64,000 nucleotides of DNA from an uncultured Paracoccus sp. Its GTDB lineage: Bacteria; Pseudomonadota; Alphaproteobacteria; Rhodobacterales; Rhodobacteraceae. A program made the position numbers and the translations under genes. The notes beneath the pieces were generated by a model, which saw only the letters and a list, made by a program, of their open reading frames with translations, was not told the DNA's origin and ran no database searches. Location: the NCBI RefSeq assembly GCF_945915435.1, contig NZ_CAMEFG010000008.1, positions 19,769-83,768 of the forward strand, read 5' to 3'. Every line of letters begins with the position of its first letter. The first letter of the stretch is position 1. Shown here in pieces: positions 8,281 through 17,746 of the stretch.

Positions 8281-9873
8281 TCAGAAACCGATGGCAACGC
8301 CGTCCTTGCGGCTGTCCGACCCGCCGACAAGGCAACCCGTCCGATGGTCGATCCAGATCGCCTGGGCGCCCCCGATGGGCTTGGCCAGGATCGAAAGCCG
8401 ATGCCCCCTTGCGGCGAGGTCGCGGCGCGTGGCCTCGTCCACCGTCGCCTCAAGCTGCAATTCCCCGTCGAAGGCAAAGCTGCGCGGCTGCTCCATCGCC
8501 GCTTGCGGGTCCATCCCGCGGTCCAGCATATCCGACAGGAAGGCCGCATGGCCCGCCGCCTGGTAATGGCCACCCATCACGCCAAAGGGCATGACGACCC
8601 GCCCCCGATGGCGCAGCATTCCGGGAATGATCGTATGCATCGGACGCTTGCCCGGCCCGATGGCGTTGGGGTGACCCTCGTGCAATCGGAACGAGGCCCC
8701 GCGATTGTGGAAAAGCACCCCGGTTTCGGGACAAAGCCGCGTCGAGCCAAAGGGATAGTAGATCGAATTGATGAACGAGATCGCATTGCCCTGCCCGTCC
8801 ACCGCGCAAAGACAGATCGTGTCCTTGTGTTCGGCCTCGTTCCACAGCACCGGGGGCTGCGCGCGGGCGGGGTCGATGCGGGCGCGCAGCCCGGTGATGA
8901 GATCATCCGACAGCAGCCGGTCGGCCAGCCCCGCGCAATGGTCGGGATCGGCCAGCAGCGCGTCGCGGTGGTGATAGGCCAGCTTGGTCGCCTCGGCCTG
9001 CAAATGGATGCGGTCGGCCAAGGGCAGATCGGGGCCAAGGTCGAAGCCTTCCAGCATCCGCAGGATCATCAGCGCGATCAGCCCCTGCCCGTTCGGGCCG
9101 CATTCCACAACCTCGTGGCCGCGATAGCTGGCGCTGATCGGCTGCTCCCACCGGGCGGCTTCCAGGCCGTCGCGGAAGTCCTGTTCGTCCTGCAACCCGC
9201 CAAGGGACCGCAAGTGCCGGACCATCGCAGCGGCGGTGGGGCCGGTATAGAAGGCCTCGGCCCCGTGTTCGGCGATCTCGTGCAGGCGGGCGGCCAGCAG
9301 GGGCTGGGTCAGCACCTGCCCCGCGACCGGCACCTTGCCACCGGGCAGGAACAGCGCGCTGGCATGGGCATCGCCGCGCAGATCCTTGGCATAGCGCCCG
9401 AAATCCCAGGCGACGCGGGCGGACAGGGGAAAACCCTGACGGGCATAGCGGATCGCGGGGGCGAACAGGCGCGACAGCGGCAGCGACCCATGATCGCGGT
9501 GCAGCAGGCACCATGCCGAGACCGCCCCCGGAATCGTCACCGCATGGGCGCTGGTCCTGTCGATGGCGCTGGCCCCGGTGGCGCGGATCGCGGCGGGCGT
9601 GGCGGCGGCAGGCGCGCGGCCCGATCCGTTCAGCGCCCGCACCTCGCCCCCGGCGGGGGCATAGAGGACGAAGCAGTCGCCGCCGATCCCGGTCATATGC
9701 GGATCGACCACGCATTGCACCGCATTGGCGCAGATGGCGGCATCGGCGGCGGTCCCGCCCTCGGCCAGCACCGCAAGCCCCGCCGCGCTGGCAAGGGAAT
9801 GCGAGGTGGCGATCATCGCCTGCGGCGCATGGGCGGCGGGACGGCGGCCCGACAGAAAGGAAAAGCCGCTCAT
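8281..9873 (-). CDS. Gamma-glutamyltransferase family protein
   Basis: A 530-residue Ntn-hydrolase-type precursor. The large-subunit part has MIATSHSLASAAGLAVLAEGG and GIGGDCFVLYA, typical of the family. The autocleavage nucleophile is probably the Thr of DTICLCAVDGQGN, where the small subunit would begin; downstream GSDSRKDGVAIGF resembles the C-terminal substrate-binding end. No signal peptide is visible, so unlike classical periplasmic GGT it may act in the cytosol. It is last in a three-gene operon and overlaps the ThDP gene by 4 bp. Company with a glutamine-synthetase-like ligase suggests removal of a gamma-glutamyl group from an intermediate. The exact substrate is unknown. Confidence 0.85.
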   Translation of the reverse strand: MSGFSFLSGRRPAAHAPQAMIATSHSLASAAGLAVLAEGGTAADAAICANAVQCVVDPHMTGIGGDCFVLYAPAGGEVRALNGSGRAPAAATPAAIRATGASAIDRTSAHAVTIPGAVSAWCLLHRDHGSLPLSRLFAPAIRYARQGFPLSARVAWDFGRYAKDLRGDAHASALFLPGGKVPVAGQVLTQPLLAARLHEIAEHGAEAFYTGPTAAAMVRHLRSLGGLQDEQDFRDGLEAARWEQPISASYRGHEVVECGPNGQGLIALMILRMLEGFDLGPDLPLADRIHLQAEATKLAYHHRDALLADPDHCAGLADRLLSDDLITGLRARIDPARAQPPVLWNEAEHKDTICLCAVDGQGNAISFINSIYYPFGSTRLCPETGVLFHNRGASFRLHEGHPNAIGPGKRPMHTIIPGMLRHRGRVVMPFGVMGGHYQAAGHAAFLSDMLDRGMDPQAAMEQPRSFAFDGELQLEATVDEATRRDLAARGHRLSILAKPIGGAQAIWIDHRTGCLVGGSDSRKDGVAIGF

Positions 9874-11423
9874 AGAACCGCCTCGATCAGGAAGGGACCG
9901 GGTTCATGGATCGCGGCGGACAGGATGCGGTGCAATTCCGCCGCGCATTCGACGCGGGCGGCGGGCACGCCCATCCCCCTGGCCAGCGCGACGAAATCCA
10001 GATCGGGACGGCGCAGGTCCAGCATGTTCAGCGCATCCGGGCCGGGATTGGCGCCGACATTGAACAGTTCCTGCTTCAGCAGGTCATAGCTCTTGTTGGC
10101 GAAGATGACGGTGGTGATGTTGAGCTGCTCGCGCGCCTGCGTCCACAGCGCCTGGATCGTATACATGGCCGAGCCGTCGGCTTGCAGCGCCACCACGGGC
10201 CGGTCCGGGCAGGCGATGGCCGCGCCGATGGACAGCGGCGGCCCGATGCCGATGGCGCCGCCCGTCAGCGCCAGCCAGGAATGGGGCGGCGCACCGGCGG
10301 TCAGCCCCTCGACCTCGCCCCCGCTGGTCAGGCTTTCATCGACGATGATCGCCCCTTCGGGCAGGGCCGAGGCAATGGCGGCGGACAGCGGCCCGTCGGA
10401 CAGCGGCCCGGCCTGCGGCGCCTCGGGGCGGGGGGCGTCCTTGGGGCGGATCGCCCTGGCGCCGATGGCATCGGCCAGCGCCTCGACGGCGGCGCGCCCG
10501 TCCTGGTCGAAGCCGGCAAGCTGGATGACCTCGCACGCCTGGGGCAACAGCAGGCTGGGGCGGTCGGGATAGGCGAAGAAGGCGACGGGCGCCTGCGCCT
10601 CAATCAGGATGGCGCGGCGGAAGCCGGACAGCCGCCCGAGGGCCATGTCGATGGGATAGGGGATGCGCGGGATATCGGCGCGGCCCGCCCCCCGCTCGAT
10701 CCGGCGGGTCGAGTTGGGGGCCATCAGTTGCGCCCCGGTCTGCCGCGCGATCCCGGCCAGCAGGCGGGTCGCATCCGGGTCCTCCAGCACGGTGCCGCCG
10801 CAAAGGATCAGCGTCCCCGGACCAAGCGCCGAAACCGCGCTGCGGATCACCTGCGGGTCCAGCGGCTGCGGGCCTTGGGGCGGCAGCGGCGGGCTGATCC
10901 GGCCGCCTTCGTCCCAGCCGATGTCCGCGGGCGCGATCAGGGTCGCGATCCGTCCGGGGTGGCCCTTCGCGGCGGCCAGCCCCTCGATCGCGTCGCGGGC
11001 GATGGTCCCGGCGGTCTCAGCGGTGCGCACCCAATCGGAAAACACCGCCGCCGCGCCCTCGACATCCGCCGTCAGCGGCGCGTCGTAGCGCAGGTGGCGC
11101 AGCGCATGGTTGCCCACGAGGTTCAGCATGGGCACCCGCGCCTTCCTGGCATTGTGCAGGTTCGCCCCCGCATTCGCCAGCCCCGGCGCCAGATGCAGCA
11201 GCGTCACCGCGGGCTTGCCCGCCATGCGCGCATAGCCGTCCGCCGCGCCCGAGACGACGCCCTCGAACAGGCCAAGCACGCAACGCATCAGCCGGGTGCG
11301 GTCCAGCGCATCGACGAATTGCATTTCCGATGTGCCGGGGTTGGCGAAACAGACCTCGACACCGCCCATCGACAGGCTGCGCACGAGGCTTTCGGCGCCG
11401 TTCATCTTCCGGTCGTCGGTCAT
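9870..11423 (-). CDS. Thiamine-diphosphate-dependent enzyme, acetolactate synthase/benzoylformate decarboxylase-like
   Basis: A 517-residue ThDP enzyme with the three-domain order of the acetolactate synthase superfamily. The N-terminal pyrimidine domain has FANPGTSEM and the catalytic Glu in LGLFEGVVSGAADGYARM. The C-terminal ThDP-binding motif is ADGSAMY...N (the usual GDGS begins with Ala), followed by ANKSYDLLKQE. It lacks an FAD-type signature and has no regulatory-subunit gene nearby, so it is unlikely to be the biosynthetic ilvB. It is more likely a 2-oxo-acid decarboxylase or carboligase serving the aminotransferase upstream (a 45-bp gap). Substrate unknown. Confidence 0.8.
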   Translation of the reverse strand: MTDDRKMNGAESLVRSLSMGGVEVCFANPGTSEMQFVDALDRTRLMRCVLGLFEGVVSGAADGYARMAGKPAVTLLHLAPGLANAGANLHNARKARVPMLNLVGNHALRHLRYDAPLTADVEGAAAVFSDWVRTAETAGTIARDAIEGLAAAKGHPGRIATLIAPADIGWDEGGRISPPLPPQGPQPLDPQVIRSAVSALGPGTLILCGGTVLEDPDATRLLAGIARQTGAQLMAPNSTRRIERGAGRADIPRIPYPIDMALGRLSGFRRAILIEAQAPVAFFAYPDRPSLLLPQACEVIQLAGFDQDGRAAVEALADAIGARAIRPKDAPRPEAPQAGPLSDGPLSAAIASALPEGAIIVDESLTSGGEVEGLTAGAPPHSWLALTGGAIGIGPPLSIGAAIACPDRPVVALQADGSAMYTIQALWTQAREQLNITTVIFANKSYDLLKQELFNVGANPGPDALNMLDLRRPDLDFVALARGMGVPAARVECAAELHRILSAAIHEPGPFLIEAVL

Positions 11424-11468
11424 GGGCGCACCCTCCTTGTCCGGGCGCAGGCGCGCCCCGCCTGCCGG

Positions 11469-12596
11469 TTACAGGACCGCGTCCAGCGCGGTTCTCAGCC
11501 GCGCGATGGCGGCATCGACATCGGCCAGCTTGTCCAGCCCGAACAGCCCGATGCGGAAGGTGCGGAAATCGGTGCCCTCGCCCACCTGCAAGGGCACGCC
11601 CGCCGCGATCTGCACGCCTTGGGCCAGGAACTTGGCGCCGCTGTGGATTTCGGGATCCGAAGTATAGGCGACCACCACGCCCGGCGCGCCGAAACCCTCG
11701 GCGGCCAGCAGGCGAAAGCCCTTTTCGCGAAGCAAGGCACGCACCCCGTCGCCCAGCCGCCATTGCGCCTGGCGGGCGGCGTCAAAGCCCATGCTGCGCG
11801 TTTCCTCCATTGCGTCGCGCAGCCCTTGCAGCGCGTCGGTGGGCAGGGTCGCATGATAGGCGTGGCCGCCGTTTTCATAGGCGGCCATGATCGCGCGCCA
11901 TTTCTTCAGGTCCAGGAAGAAGCTGTCGCTGGCGGTTTCCTCAAGCCGGGCGGCGGCGCGATCCGACAGCATCACCATCCCCGCCGAGGGCGAGGCCGAC
12001 CAGCCCTTTTGCGGGGCCGAGATCAGCACATCCACCCCCGTGGCCTTCATGTCGACCCAGACCGCGCCCGAGGCGATGCAGTCCAGCACCATGACCGCCC
12101 CCACCTCATGGGCGGCATCGGCAAGGGCGCGGATGTAGCCGTCGGGCAGGATCAGCCCCGCCGCGGTCTCGACATGGGGCGCGAAAACCGCATCGGGGCG
12201 GGTTTCGCGGATCTTGGCGACGACCTCCTCGATGGGTGGGGGTGAAAAGCTGGCCTGCGGCTCGTTTCCGGTCGCGCGGGCCATGACGACGGTGGTTTCG
12301 CGGGCAAAACCGCCCGCCTCGAAGATCTGGCTCCAGCGATAGCTGAAAAAGCCGTTGCGGACGACCAGCGCATGGGCGTCGCGGGCGAACTGGCGCGCAA
12401 CCGATTCCATCGCCGCCGAACCGCCGCCCGGCACCAGCGCCACGCTGTCGGCCCCATAGACCTCGCGCAGCGTGGCCGAGATGTCGCGCATCACCTGCTG
12501 AAAGCGCCGCGACATGTGATTAAGCGAGCGGTCGGTGAACACGACCGAATATTCAAGCAATCCATCCGGGTCGATATCGTCGCGCAGGGCGGGCAT
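11469..12596 (-). CDS. Class V PLP-dependent aminotransferase, alanine-glyoxylate aminotransferase-like
   Basis: A 375-residue fold-type I PLP enzyme. ALVPGGGSAAMESVARQF is the cofactor-phosphate loop, VLDCIASGAVWVDM carries the PLP-binding Asp, and SAPQKGWSASPS contains the Schiff-base Lys. It most resembles alanine-glyoxylate or serine-glyoxylate type transaminases. ATG 12596 has GAGGAG upstream. It is first in the operon, diverging from the amidotransferase gene across about 140 bp that must hold both promoters. It would supply a 2-oxo acid for the ThDP enzyme encoded next; this link is inferred from order only. Confidence 0.83.
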   Translation of the reverse strand: MPALRDDIDPDGLLEYSVVFTDRSLNHMSRRFQQVMRDISATLREVYGADSVALVPGGGSAAMESVARQFARDAHALVVRNGFFSYRWSQIFEAGGFARETTVVMARATGNEPQASFSPPPIEEVVAKIRETRPDAVFAPHVETAAGLILPDGYIRALADAAHEVGAVMVLDCIASGAVWVDMKATGVDVLISAPQKGWSASPSAGMVMLSDRAAARLEETASDSFFLDLKKWRAIMAAYENGGHAYHATLPTDALQGLRDAMEETRSMGFDAARQAQWRLGDGVRALLREKGFRLLAAEGFGAPGVVVAYTSDPEIHSGAKFLAQGVQIAAGVPLQVGEGTDFRTFRIGLFGLDKLADVDAAIARLRTALDAVL

Positions 12597-12735
12597 GGCG
12601 GTCTCCTCTTGATACTTGCCCGTGGATAGCATGGCGGGCCGTGCCGGGGCAGTCCTCTTTTTGCCGCGTGGCGGATGCACTTGCCGCGCAGGCCCCGCGC
12701 GACTACCTTTGCAGCGAACCAACAAGAGCCATTCG

Positions 12736-13452
12736 ATGCATATCGGCATATTGAAATGCGGCCAGTCCCCCGAGGCCATCCGGGGTGAACTGGGCGATTA
12801 CGACACCCTTTTCGAAAACCTGCTGGCGGGGCGCGGCTTCCGCTTCACCTCGTGGCATGTCGAGGCGATGGAGTTTCCCGCCAGCGTCCAGGACGCGCAG
12901 GGCTGGCTGCTGACCGGATCGCGCCACGGCACCTATGAGAACCACCCCTTCATCCCCCCGTTGGAGGATTTCATCCGCCGCGCCTTTGCCGCCCATGTGC
13001 CGCTGGCCGGCATCTGCTTTGGCCACCAGATCATCGCGCAGGCGCTTGGCGGCAAGGTCGTCAAAAGCCCTGCTGGCTGGGTGGTCGGGCCGCAGGAATA
13101 CGACTTCGGCGGCCAGCCCGTCGTGCTGAACGCCTGGCACCAGGACCAGGTGGTCGAACTGCCGCCGGGTGCGCAGGTGATCGCATCCAATCCGCAGTGT
13201 CCCTATGCCGCGCTGGCCTATGGCGATGACGCCCTGACCGTTCAGGCGCATCCTGAATTCGACGAGTGTTTCGTGCAGGGGCTGATCCGCCACCGCTCGG
13301 CCGGGGTGGTGCCGCCCGAACTGGTCCGGCAGGCGCAGGATCGGATGGGCGCGGCAAACCCCGGCCCGCAGGCAGGGCTTCTGGCCGACCGGCTCGAGGG
13401 CTTCTTCAAGGCCCCCCGCGCCGCAAAGGCAACCGACAGGGGGGCCGCATGA
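12736..13452 (+). CDS. Class I glutamine amidotransferase
   Basis: A 238-residue GATase1-type hydrolase related to GMP-synthase amidotransferase domains. The catalytic triad is visible as GICFGHQ (nucleophilic Cys) and AHPEF (His, Glu). Members of this group remove a gamma-glutamyl or glutamine amide group; PuuD, which hydrolyses gamma-glutamyl-GABA, is a functional analogue. The 3' end overlaps the ligase gene start by 4 bp (ATGA), so the two products are probably made together. ATG 12736 has AAGAG upstream. Whether it acts as a PuuD-like hydrolase is inferred from the neighbours. Confidence 0.85.
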   Translation: MHIGILKCGQSPEAIRGELGDYDTLFENLLAGRGFRFTSWHVEAMEFPASVQDAQGWLLTGSRHGTYENHPFIPPLEDFIRRAFAAHVPLAGICFGHQIIAQALGGKVVKSPAGWVVGPQEYDFGGQPVVLNAWHQDQVVELPPGAQVIASNPQCPYAALAYGDDALTVQAHPEFDECFVQGLIRHRSAGVVPPELVRQAQDRMGAANPGPQAGLLADRLEGFFKAPRAAKATDRGAA

Positions 13453-14807
13453 AACCCGAATGGCTGCAAGACGCACCCGAGGCGGCGCGCGATTACGTCG
13501 AGGGCCGCAGGCTGGACGAGGTCGAATGCATCGTCGCCGATATCGCGGGCGTGGCGCGCGGCAAGGCGATGCCCGCCTCGAAGTTCGCCAAGCAGGAACG
13601 GTTCTACCTGCCCAACTCGATCTTTTTGCAAACGATCACGGGGGAATGGGCCGACAACCCCTCGGGCGCGTTCACGGAACCGGACATGATCCTGACGCCC
13701 GATTTCTCGACCACCGCCGCCGCGCCCTGGACGGCGGACGTGACGCTGATGGTCATCCACGACGTCAGCGACCCGCAGGGCAACCCGATCCCGGTCGCCC
13801 CGCGCAACCTGCTCAAGCGGGTGATGAAGCTTTACGAAGACAAGGGCTGGCGCCCCATCGTCGCCCCCGAGATGGAGTTTTTCCTGGTCGCCCGCAACGT
13901 CGATCCGAACCAGCCGATCATCCCGCCGATGGGCCGCACCGGCAGGCGCGCGGCGGCAAAACAGGCTTATTCCATGTCGGCGGTGGACGAATACGGCAAG
14001 GTGATCGACGACATCTATGACTTTGCCGAGGCGCAGGGCTTCGAGATCGACGGCATCCTGCAAGAGGGCGGCGCGGGCCAGGTCGAGATCAACCTCAACC
14101 ACGGGGACCCGGTGCATCTGGCCGACCAGATCTTCTACTTCAAGCGCCTGATCCGCGAGGCCGCGCTGCGCCACGACTGTTTCGCCACCTTCATGGCCAA
14201 GCCGATCGAGGACGAACCGGGCAGCGCCATGCATATCCACCACTCGATCGTGGACCTGAAGACCGGGCGCAACATCTTTTCCGACGACCAGGGACGCGAA
14301 ACGCCGCAGTTCCTGCATTTCATCGCCGGGATGCAGAACCACCTGCCCGCCGCCATCGCGCTGCTGGCGCCCTATGTGAACAGCTACCGCCGCTATGTCC
14401 CCGATTTCGCGGCACCGATCAATCTGGAATGGGGCCGCGACAACCGCACGACGGGGCTGCGCGTCCCGGTCTCGGGGCCTGAATCGCGGCGTGTGGAAAA
14501 CCGGCTGGCGGGGATGGATTGCAACCCCTACCTGGGGCTGGCCGCCAGCCTCGCCTGCGGCTACCTGGGGCTGATCGAGCAGCAGAACCCGCGCGCCGAA
14601 TGCATCGGCGACGCCTATATGGCCGATGACGAACTGCCCTATAACCTTGGCGACGCGCTGGACCTGATGGACGAAAGCGCCCCCATGCGCGAGGTGCTGG
14701 GGTCCGAGTTCGTGGACGTCTACCAATCTGTAAAACGCAACGAATACAAGGAATTCCTGCAAGTCATCAGCCCGTGGGAACGCGAACACCTGCTGCTGAA
14801 CGTCTGA
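13449..14807 (+). CDS. Glutamine synthetase family ligase, gamma-glutamylamine synthetase-like
   Basis: A 452-residue protein with the full glutamine-synthetase catalytic fold. VAPEMEFFLV holds the metal-binding Glu, GAGQVEINLNHGDP and GSAMHIHHS the ATP/metal site, and NRTTGLRVP the glutamate-binding Arg region. It lacks the adenylylation Tyr context of GlnA and resembles PuuA/IpuC-type ligases that join glutamate to an amine using ATP. It lies between an amidotransferase (4-bp overlap) and an FAD oxidase (2-bp gap), the order expected for amine catabolism through gamma-glutamyl intermediates. The amine is not identified. Confidence 0.87.
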   Translation: MKPEWLQDAPEAARDYVEGRRLDEVECIVADIAGVARGKAMPASKFAKQERFYLPNSIFLQTITGEWADNPSGAFTEPDMILTPDFSTTAAAPWTADVTLMVIHDVSDPQGNPIPVAPRNLLKRVMKLYEDKGWRPIVAPEMEFFLVARNVDPNQPIIPPMGRTGRRAAAKQAYSMSAVDEYGKVIDDIYDFAEAQGFEIDGILQEGGAGQVEINLNHGDPVHLADQIFYFKRLIREAALRHDCFATFMAKPIEDEPGSAMHIHHSIVDLKTGRNIFSDDQGRETPQFLHFIAGMQNHLPAAIALLAPYVNSYRRYVPDFAAPINLEWGRDNRTTGLRVPVSGPESRRVENRLAGMDCNPYLGLAASLACGYLGLIEQQNPRAECIGDAYMADDELPYNLGDALDLMDESAPMREVLGSEFVDVYQSVKRNEYKEFLQVISPWEREHLLLNV

Positions 14808-14809
14808 CG

Positions 14810-16120
14810 ATGGGCCTGCTTCATCTCAACGACCGGCCGGGGGAGTATCCGCCCAGCCTCTATGCCGAGACCCGCGACGAGGCGCCCGAATTCGCCCCCC
14901 TGCGCGGCGAACTGCGGGCGGATGTGGGCATCGTCGGCGGCGGCTATACCGGGCTGTCCGCCGCATGGCACCTGGCGCAGGCGGGCTATTCGGTCGCGCT
15001 GCTGGAGGCGCATCGGGTGGGCTTCGGCGCATCGGGGCGCAACGGCGGGCAGGTCGGATCGGGCCAGCGGCTGGAGGTGGACGCGCTTGAGCGCATGGCA
15101 GGGCGCGAAACCGCTCGCCGCCTTTGGGACCTGGCGGAAGAGGCCAAGGCGCTGGTCCGCGACATCGCCGGGCGCAGCGGCGTACCCTATCATCCGGGGC
15201 TGGCCCATGCCTTCCGCTCGGCCCGCGAATATGACGAGGCGCGGCGCCATATCGACCATCTCGCGCGGCATTACGATTACGGCCTGATCCAGCCGCTGGG
15301 GCGCGAGGCGTTCCGCGCCATCCTGCCCTCGGACCGCTACTGTGCAGGCGAGCTGGACGAGGGTGCGGGCCATCTGCATCCTCTGAACCTGGCCCTTGGC
15401 TTGGCGCGGCTGGCGGCGCAGGCGGGGGCCGGCATCTTTGATCACAGCACCGTCACCCGCATCGACCACGCCCCGCGCGCGGGCGGCGAAAGCGTGCTGC
15501 ATTGCGCGCAGGGGCGGGTGCGCTGCAACCACGTCATCCTTGCCGCCAACGGCTATCTGGACGATCTGGACCGGACCGTCGCCGCACGGGTCATGCCGAT
15601 CAACAATTACATCGTGGCGACCGAGCCACTGGGCGAACGCGCCGCGCAGGTGCTGACGCGCGACATCGCGGTGCATGACACGAAATTCGTGGTGAACTAC
15701 TGGCGGCTGTCGCAGGACAGGCGCCTGATCTTCGGCGGGGGCGAGACGATCACCTATCGCTTTCCCCGCGACATCGCCGCCAAGGTGCGCAAGCCGCTGT
15801 TGCAGATCTATCCCGGACTGTCCGATGTGCGGCTGACCCATGCCTGGGGCGGCACGCTGGCGATCACGCGCACGCGGATGCCATGCTTCGCGCGACCCGC
15901 GCCGAACTGCATGTCCGCCAGCGGCTATTCGGGCCACGGCGTCGCGCTGGCTACGCTGGCAGGCAGGCTGATGGCCCGCGCCGTCGCAGGCCAGGCCGAA
16001 GATTTCGACGTGATGGCCAGCCTCAGGCCCCCCGCCTTTCCGGGCGGCAGCCTGCTGCGCCAGCCGCTGCTGATCGCCGGGATGGCGTGGTTTTCGCTGC
16101 GCGACCGGCTGGGGTTCTAG
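14810..16120 (+). CDS. FAD-dependent oxidoreductase, gamma-glutamylputrescine oxidase-like
   Basis: A 436-residue DAO-family flavoenzyme. The Rossmann dinucleotide motif is VGIVGGGYTGLSAAWHLA near residue 39-56, and the SGRNGGQVGSG loop is typical of PuuB and related amine oxidases. The C-terminal end has GYSGHGVALATLAGRLMA, the second FAD-binding segment. It would oxidise the gamma-glutamylated amine to an aldehyde. No aldehyde dehydrogenase (PuuC) is linked in this operon, so that step must be encoded elsewhere. The gene ends one base before the convergent soeC stop. Confidence 0.87.
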   Translation: MGLLHLNDRPGEYPPSLYAETRDEAPEFAPLRGELRADVGIVGGGYTGLSAAWHLAQAGYSVALLEAHRVGFGASGRNGGQVGSGQRLEVDALERMAGRETARRLWDLAEEAKALVRDIAGRSGVPYHPGLAHAFRSAREYDEARRHIDHLARHYDYGLIQPLGREAFRAILPSDRYCAGELDEGAGHLHPLNLALGLARLAAQAGAGIFDHSTVTRIDHAPRAGGESVLHCAQGRVRCNHVILAANGYLDDLDRTVAARVMPINNYIVATEPLGERAAQVLTRDIAVHDTKFVVNYWRLSQDRRLIFGGGETITYRFPRDIAAKVRKPLLQIYPGLSDVRLTHAWGGTLAITRTRMPCFARPAPNCMSASGYSGHGVALATLAGRLMARAVAGQAEDFDVMASLRPPAFPGGSLLRQPLLIAGMAWFSLRDRLGF

Positions 16121-16121
16121 C

Positions 16122-17009
16122 CTAGCGGGCGGGTCCCCTGATCGCGTCGTAATAGAGGCCGACGACATGTTCGGCCTCGGCGAAGAACAGCCAACGCGAC
16201 ACGAAGCAGCCCAGCATGCAGGACAGGAAGGCCAGCGCAAAACCCGCCGTCGCCGGCCACAGCCCGACAAGGACCAGCGGAACCGGGCAAAGCGCCGCAA
16301 AGGCGATCGCGCGCAGCTTGGGGCGGTGACGGCGCCCGACCTGATGGACGAATTCGTGCAGCAGGAAGTTGCTGCCTGTATGGGGCGGCTCGAACAGCCG
16401 CAGCCGCCCGAGAAAGCCAAGCCCGGTCGCGCTGGCCAGATCATGGCCGCGCGCGGCCAGGCGCCGGTCTCCGCGCCACCAGCACAGCAGTTGCACCGCG
16501 CCAAGCAGGGCCAGCAAGGCCAGCGACGGTCCCGCCTGCCCCGCCAGCAGCGCGCCGCAGGCCAGGCCGCAGGTCACGAAATAGGCAGGCGTCAGCGCCG
16601 TATTCCAGCGCGGCACCGTCGCAAGCTGGGCATAGATCATCGAGGTCGCAAACAGCACGCCAAGGGCCAGCGCCGCCCCGATCCAGCCCAGGACGGGCAG
16701 CGGCTGGCCGAAGAACACCAGCCACGCCGCATGGGGCGCCATGACCAGCAGCGCCGCGACCGAGACCCAGCCTTCGCGCGACAGCCAGCTTGTCCGCCAC
16801 TGGCTGAACGCCCGCCACGCCCTTTGCGGATTGGCCAGGTGAAAGACCGAGGCCACCAGCCCCGAAACCGCCAGCCCATAGGCGATTGCGAACAGCACAA
16901 AGGCCACGAGGCCCTGCGGCGGATCGCCCCTCATCCCCAGAAAGACCAGCAAGCCGAAACCCGCCCCCGACAGGACGGTGAAGATGATGATCGAGGGGGC
17001 GGCATGCAT
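16122..17009 (-). CDS. soeC: Sulfite dehydrogenase membrane anchor SoeC (DmsC-like)
   Basis: A 295-residue integral membrane protein with about eight hydrophobic helices, homologous to the DMSO-reductase anchor DmsC/NrfD-type family. VFHLANPQRAWRAFSQWRTSWLSREGW matches the conserved first cytoplasmic loop. As SoeC it would anchor the cytoplasmic SoeAB catalytic pair to the inner membrane and pass electrons from sulfite to quinone. The start ATG shares one base with the soeB stop. The DmsC assignment is firm; the Soe rather than Dms label rests on SoeA. Confidence 0.82.
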   Translation of the reverse strand: MHAAPSIIIFTVLSGAGFGLLVFLGMRGDPPQGLVAFVLFAIAYGLAVSGLVASVFHLANPQRAWRAFSQWRTSWLSREGWVSVAALLVMAPHAAWLVFFGQPLPVLGWIGAALALGVLFATSMIYAQLATVPRWNTALTPAYFVTCGLACGALLAGQAGPSLALLALLGAVQLLCWWRGDRRLAARGHDLASATGLGFLGRLRLFEPPHTGSNFLLHEFVHQVGRRHRPKLRAIAFAALCPVPLVLVGLWPATAGFALAFLSCMLGCFVSRWLFFAEAEHVVGLYYDAIRGPAR

Positions 17010-17746
17010 CAGCCCCCTCCCAGCATCCGGTCGAGCCAGCCGGCCAGCCCCCCGCCCGACGCGATGGGGGTCAGGGGCGGCGCGGCGTTTTCCAGCCGGT
17101 CCTTGCGCCGGGGCGGCAGGTATTTGTTCACCGGGGCCGTGTCCAGTTCCGCCATCAGGTCGAAGCCGCCGCGTTCCGCCACTAGTCGGCTGACAGCGCT
17201 GTCGGGGTCGGCCAGATCGCCGAAATGGCGCGCCCCCGCCGGGCAGGTGCGCACGCAGGCGGGCACGCGGTCCTCTTGGGGCAGGTTTTCATTATAGATA
17301 CGGTCGATGCACAGGGTGCATTTCTTCATCACCCCCGAGGCCCGGTCCAATTCGCGCGCGCCATAGGGGCAGGCCCATGCGCAGAGGTTGCAGCCGATGC
17401 AGGCGTCCTCGTCCACCAGGACGATGCCGTCCTCGGCGCGCTTGTAGCTGGCGCCGGTCGGACAGACCGTGACGCAGGGCGCATTGTCGCAATGCAGGCA
17501 GGACTTCGGGAAATGCACCATCTGCGCCGCACCGCCGTCGTCGGGCAATGCCTCGTAGCTGTGGATGCGGTTCAGGAAGGTGCCCTCGGGGCGCGGGCCG
17601 TAGGGGTCCATATCGGAAAGGGGCGCGCCGTGATACTGGGTATTCCAGCCCTTGCAGGCGATCACGCAGGCATGACAGCCGACGCAGGTGTCCAGGTCGA
17701 TGACCAGGCCCAGCTTCCGGTCGGTGGCGGCGGGCAGGCAGGTCAT
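17009..17746 (-). CDS. soeB: Sulfite dehydrogenase iron-sulfur subunit SoeB
   Basis: A 245-residue electron-transfer protein with four [4Fe-4S] cysteine clusters: CVGCHACVIACKG, CLHCDNAPCVTVCP, CIGCNLCAWACPYG and CTLCIDR with CVRTCP. This is the DmsB/NrfC architecture. It carries electrons from the molybdenum subunit to the membrane anchor. ATG 17746 overlaps the soeA stop by 4 bp. An in-frame extension upstream to 18046 lies wholly inside soeA and is rejected. Confidence 0.87.
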   Translation of the reverse strand: MTCLPAATDRKLGLVIDLDTCVGCHACVIACKGWNTQYHGAPLSDMDPYGPRPEGTFLNRIHSYEALPDDGGAAQMVHFPKSCLHCDNAPCVTVCPTGASYKRAEDGIVLVDEDACIGCNLCAWACPYGARELDRASGVMKKCTLCIDRIYNENLPQEDRVPACVRTCPAGARHFGDLADPDSAVSRLVAERGGFDLMAELDTAPVNKYLPPRRKDRLENAAPPLTPIASGGGLAGWLDRMLGGG

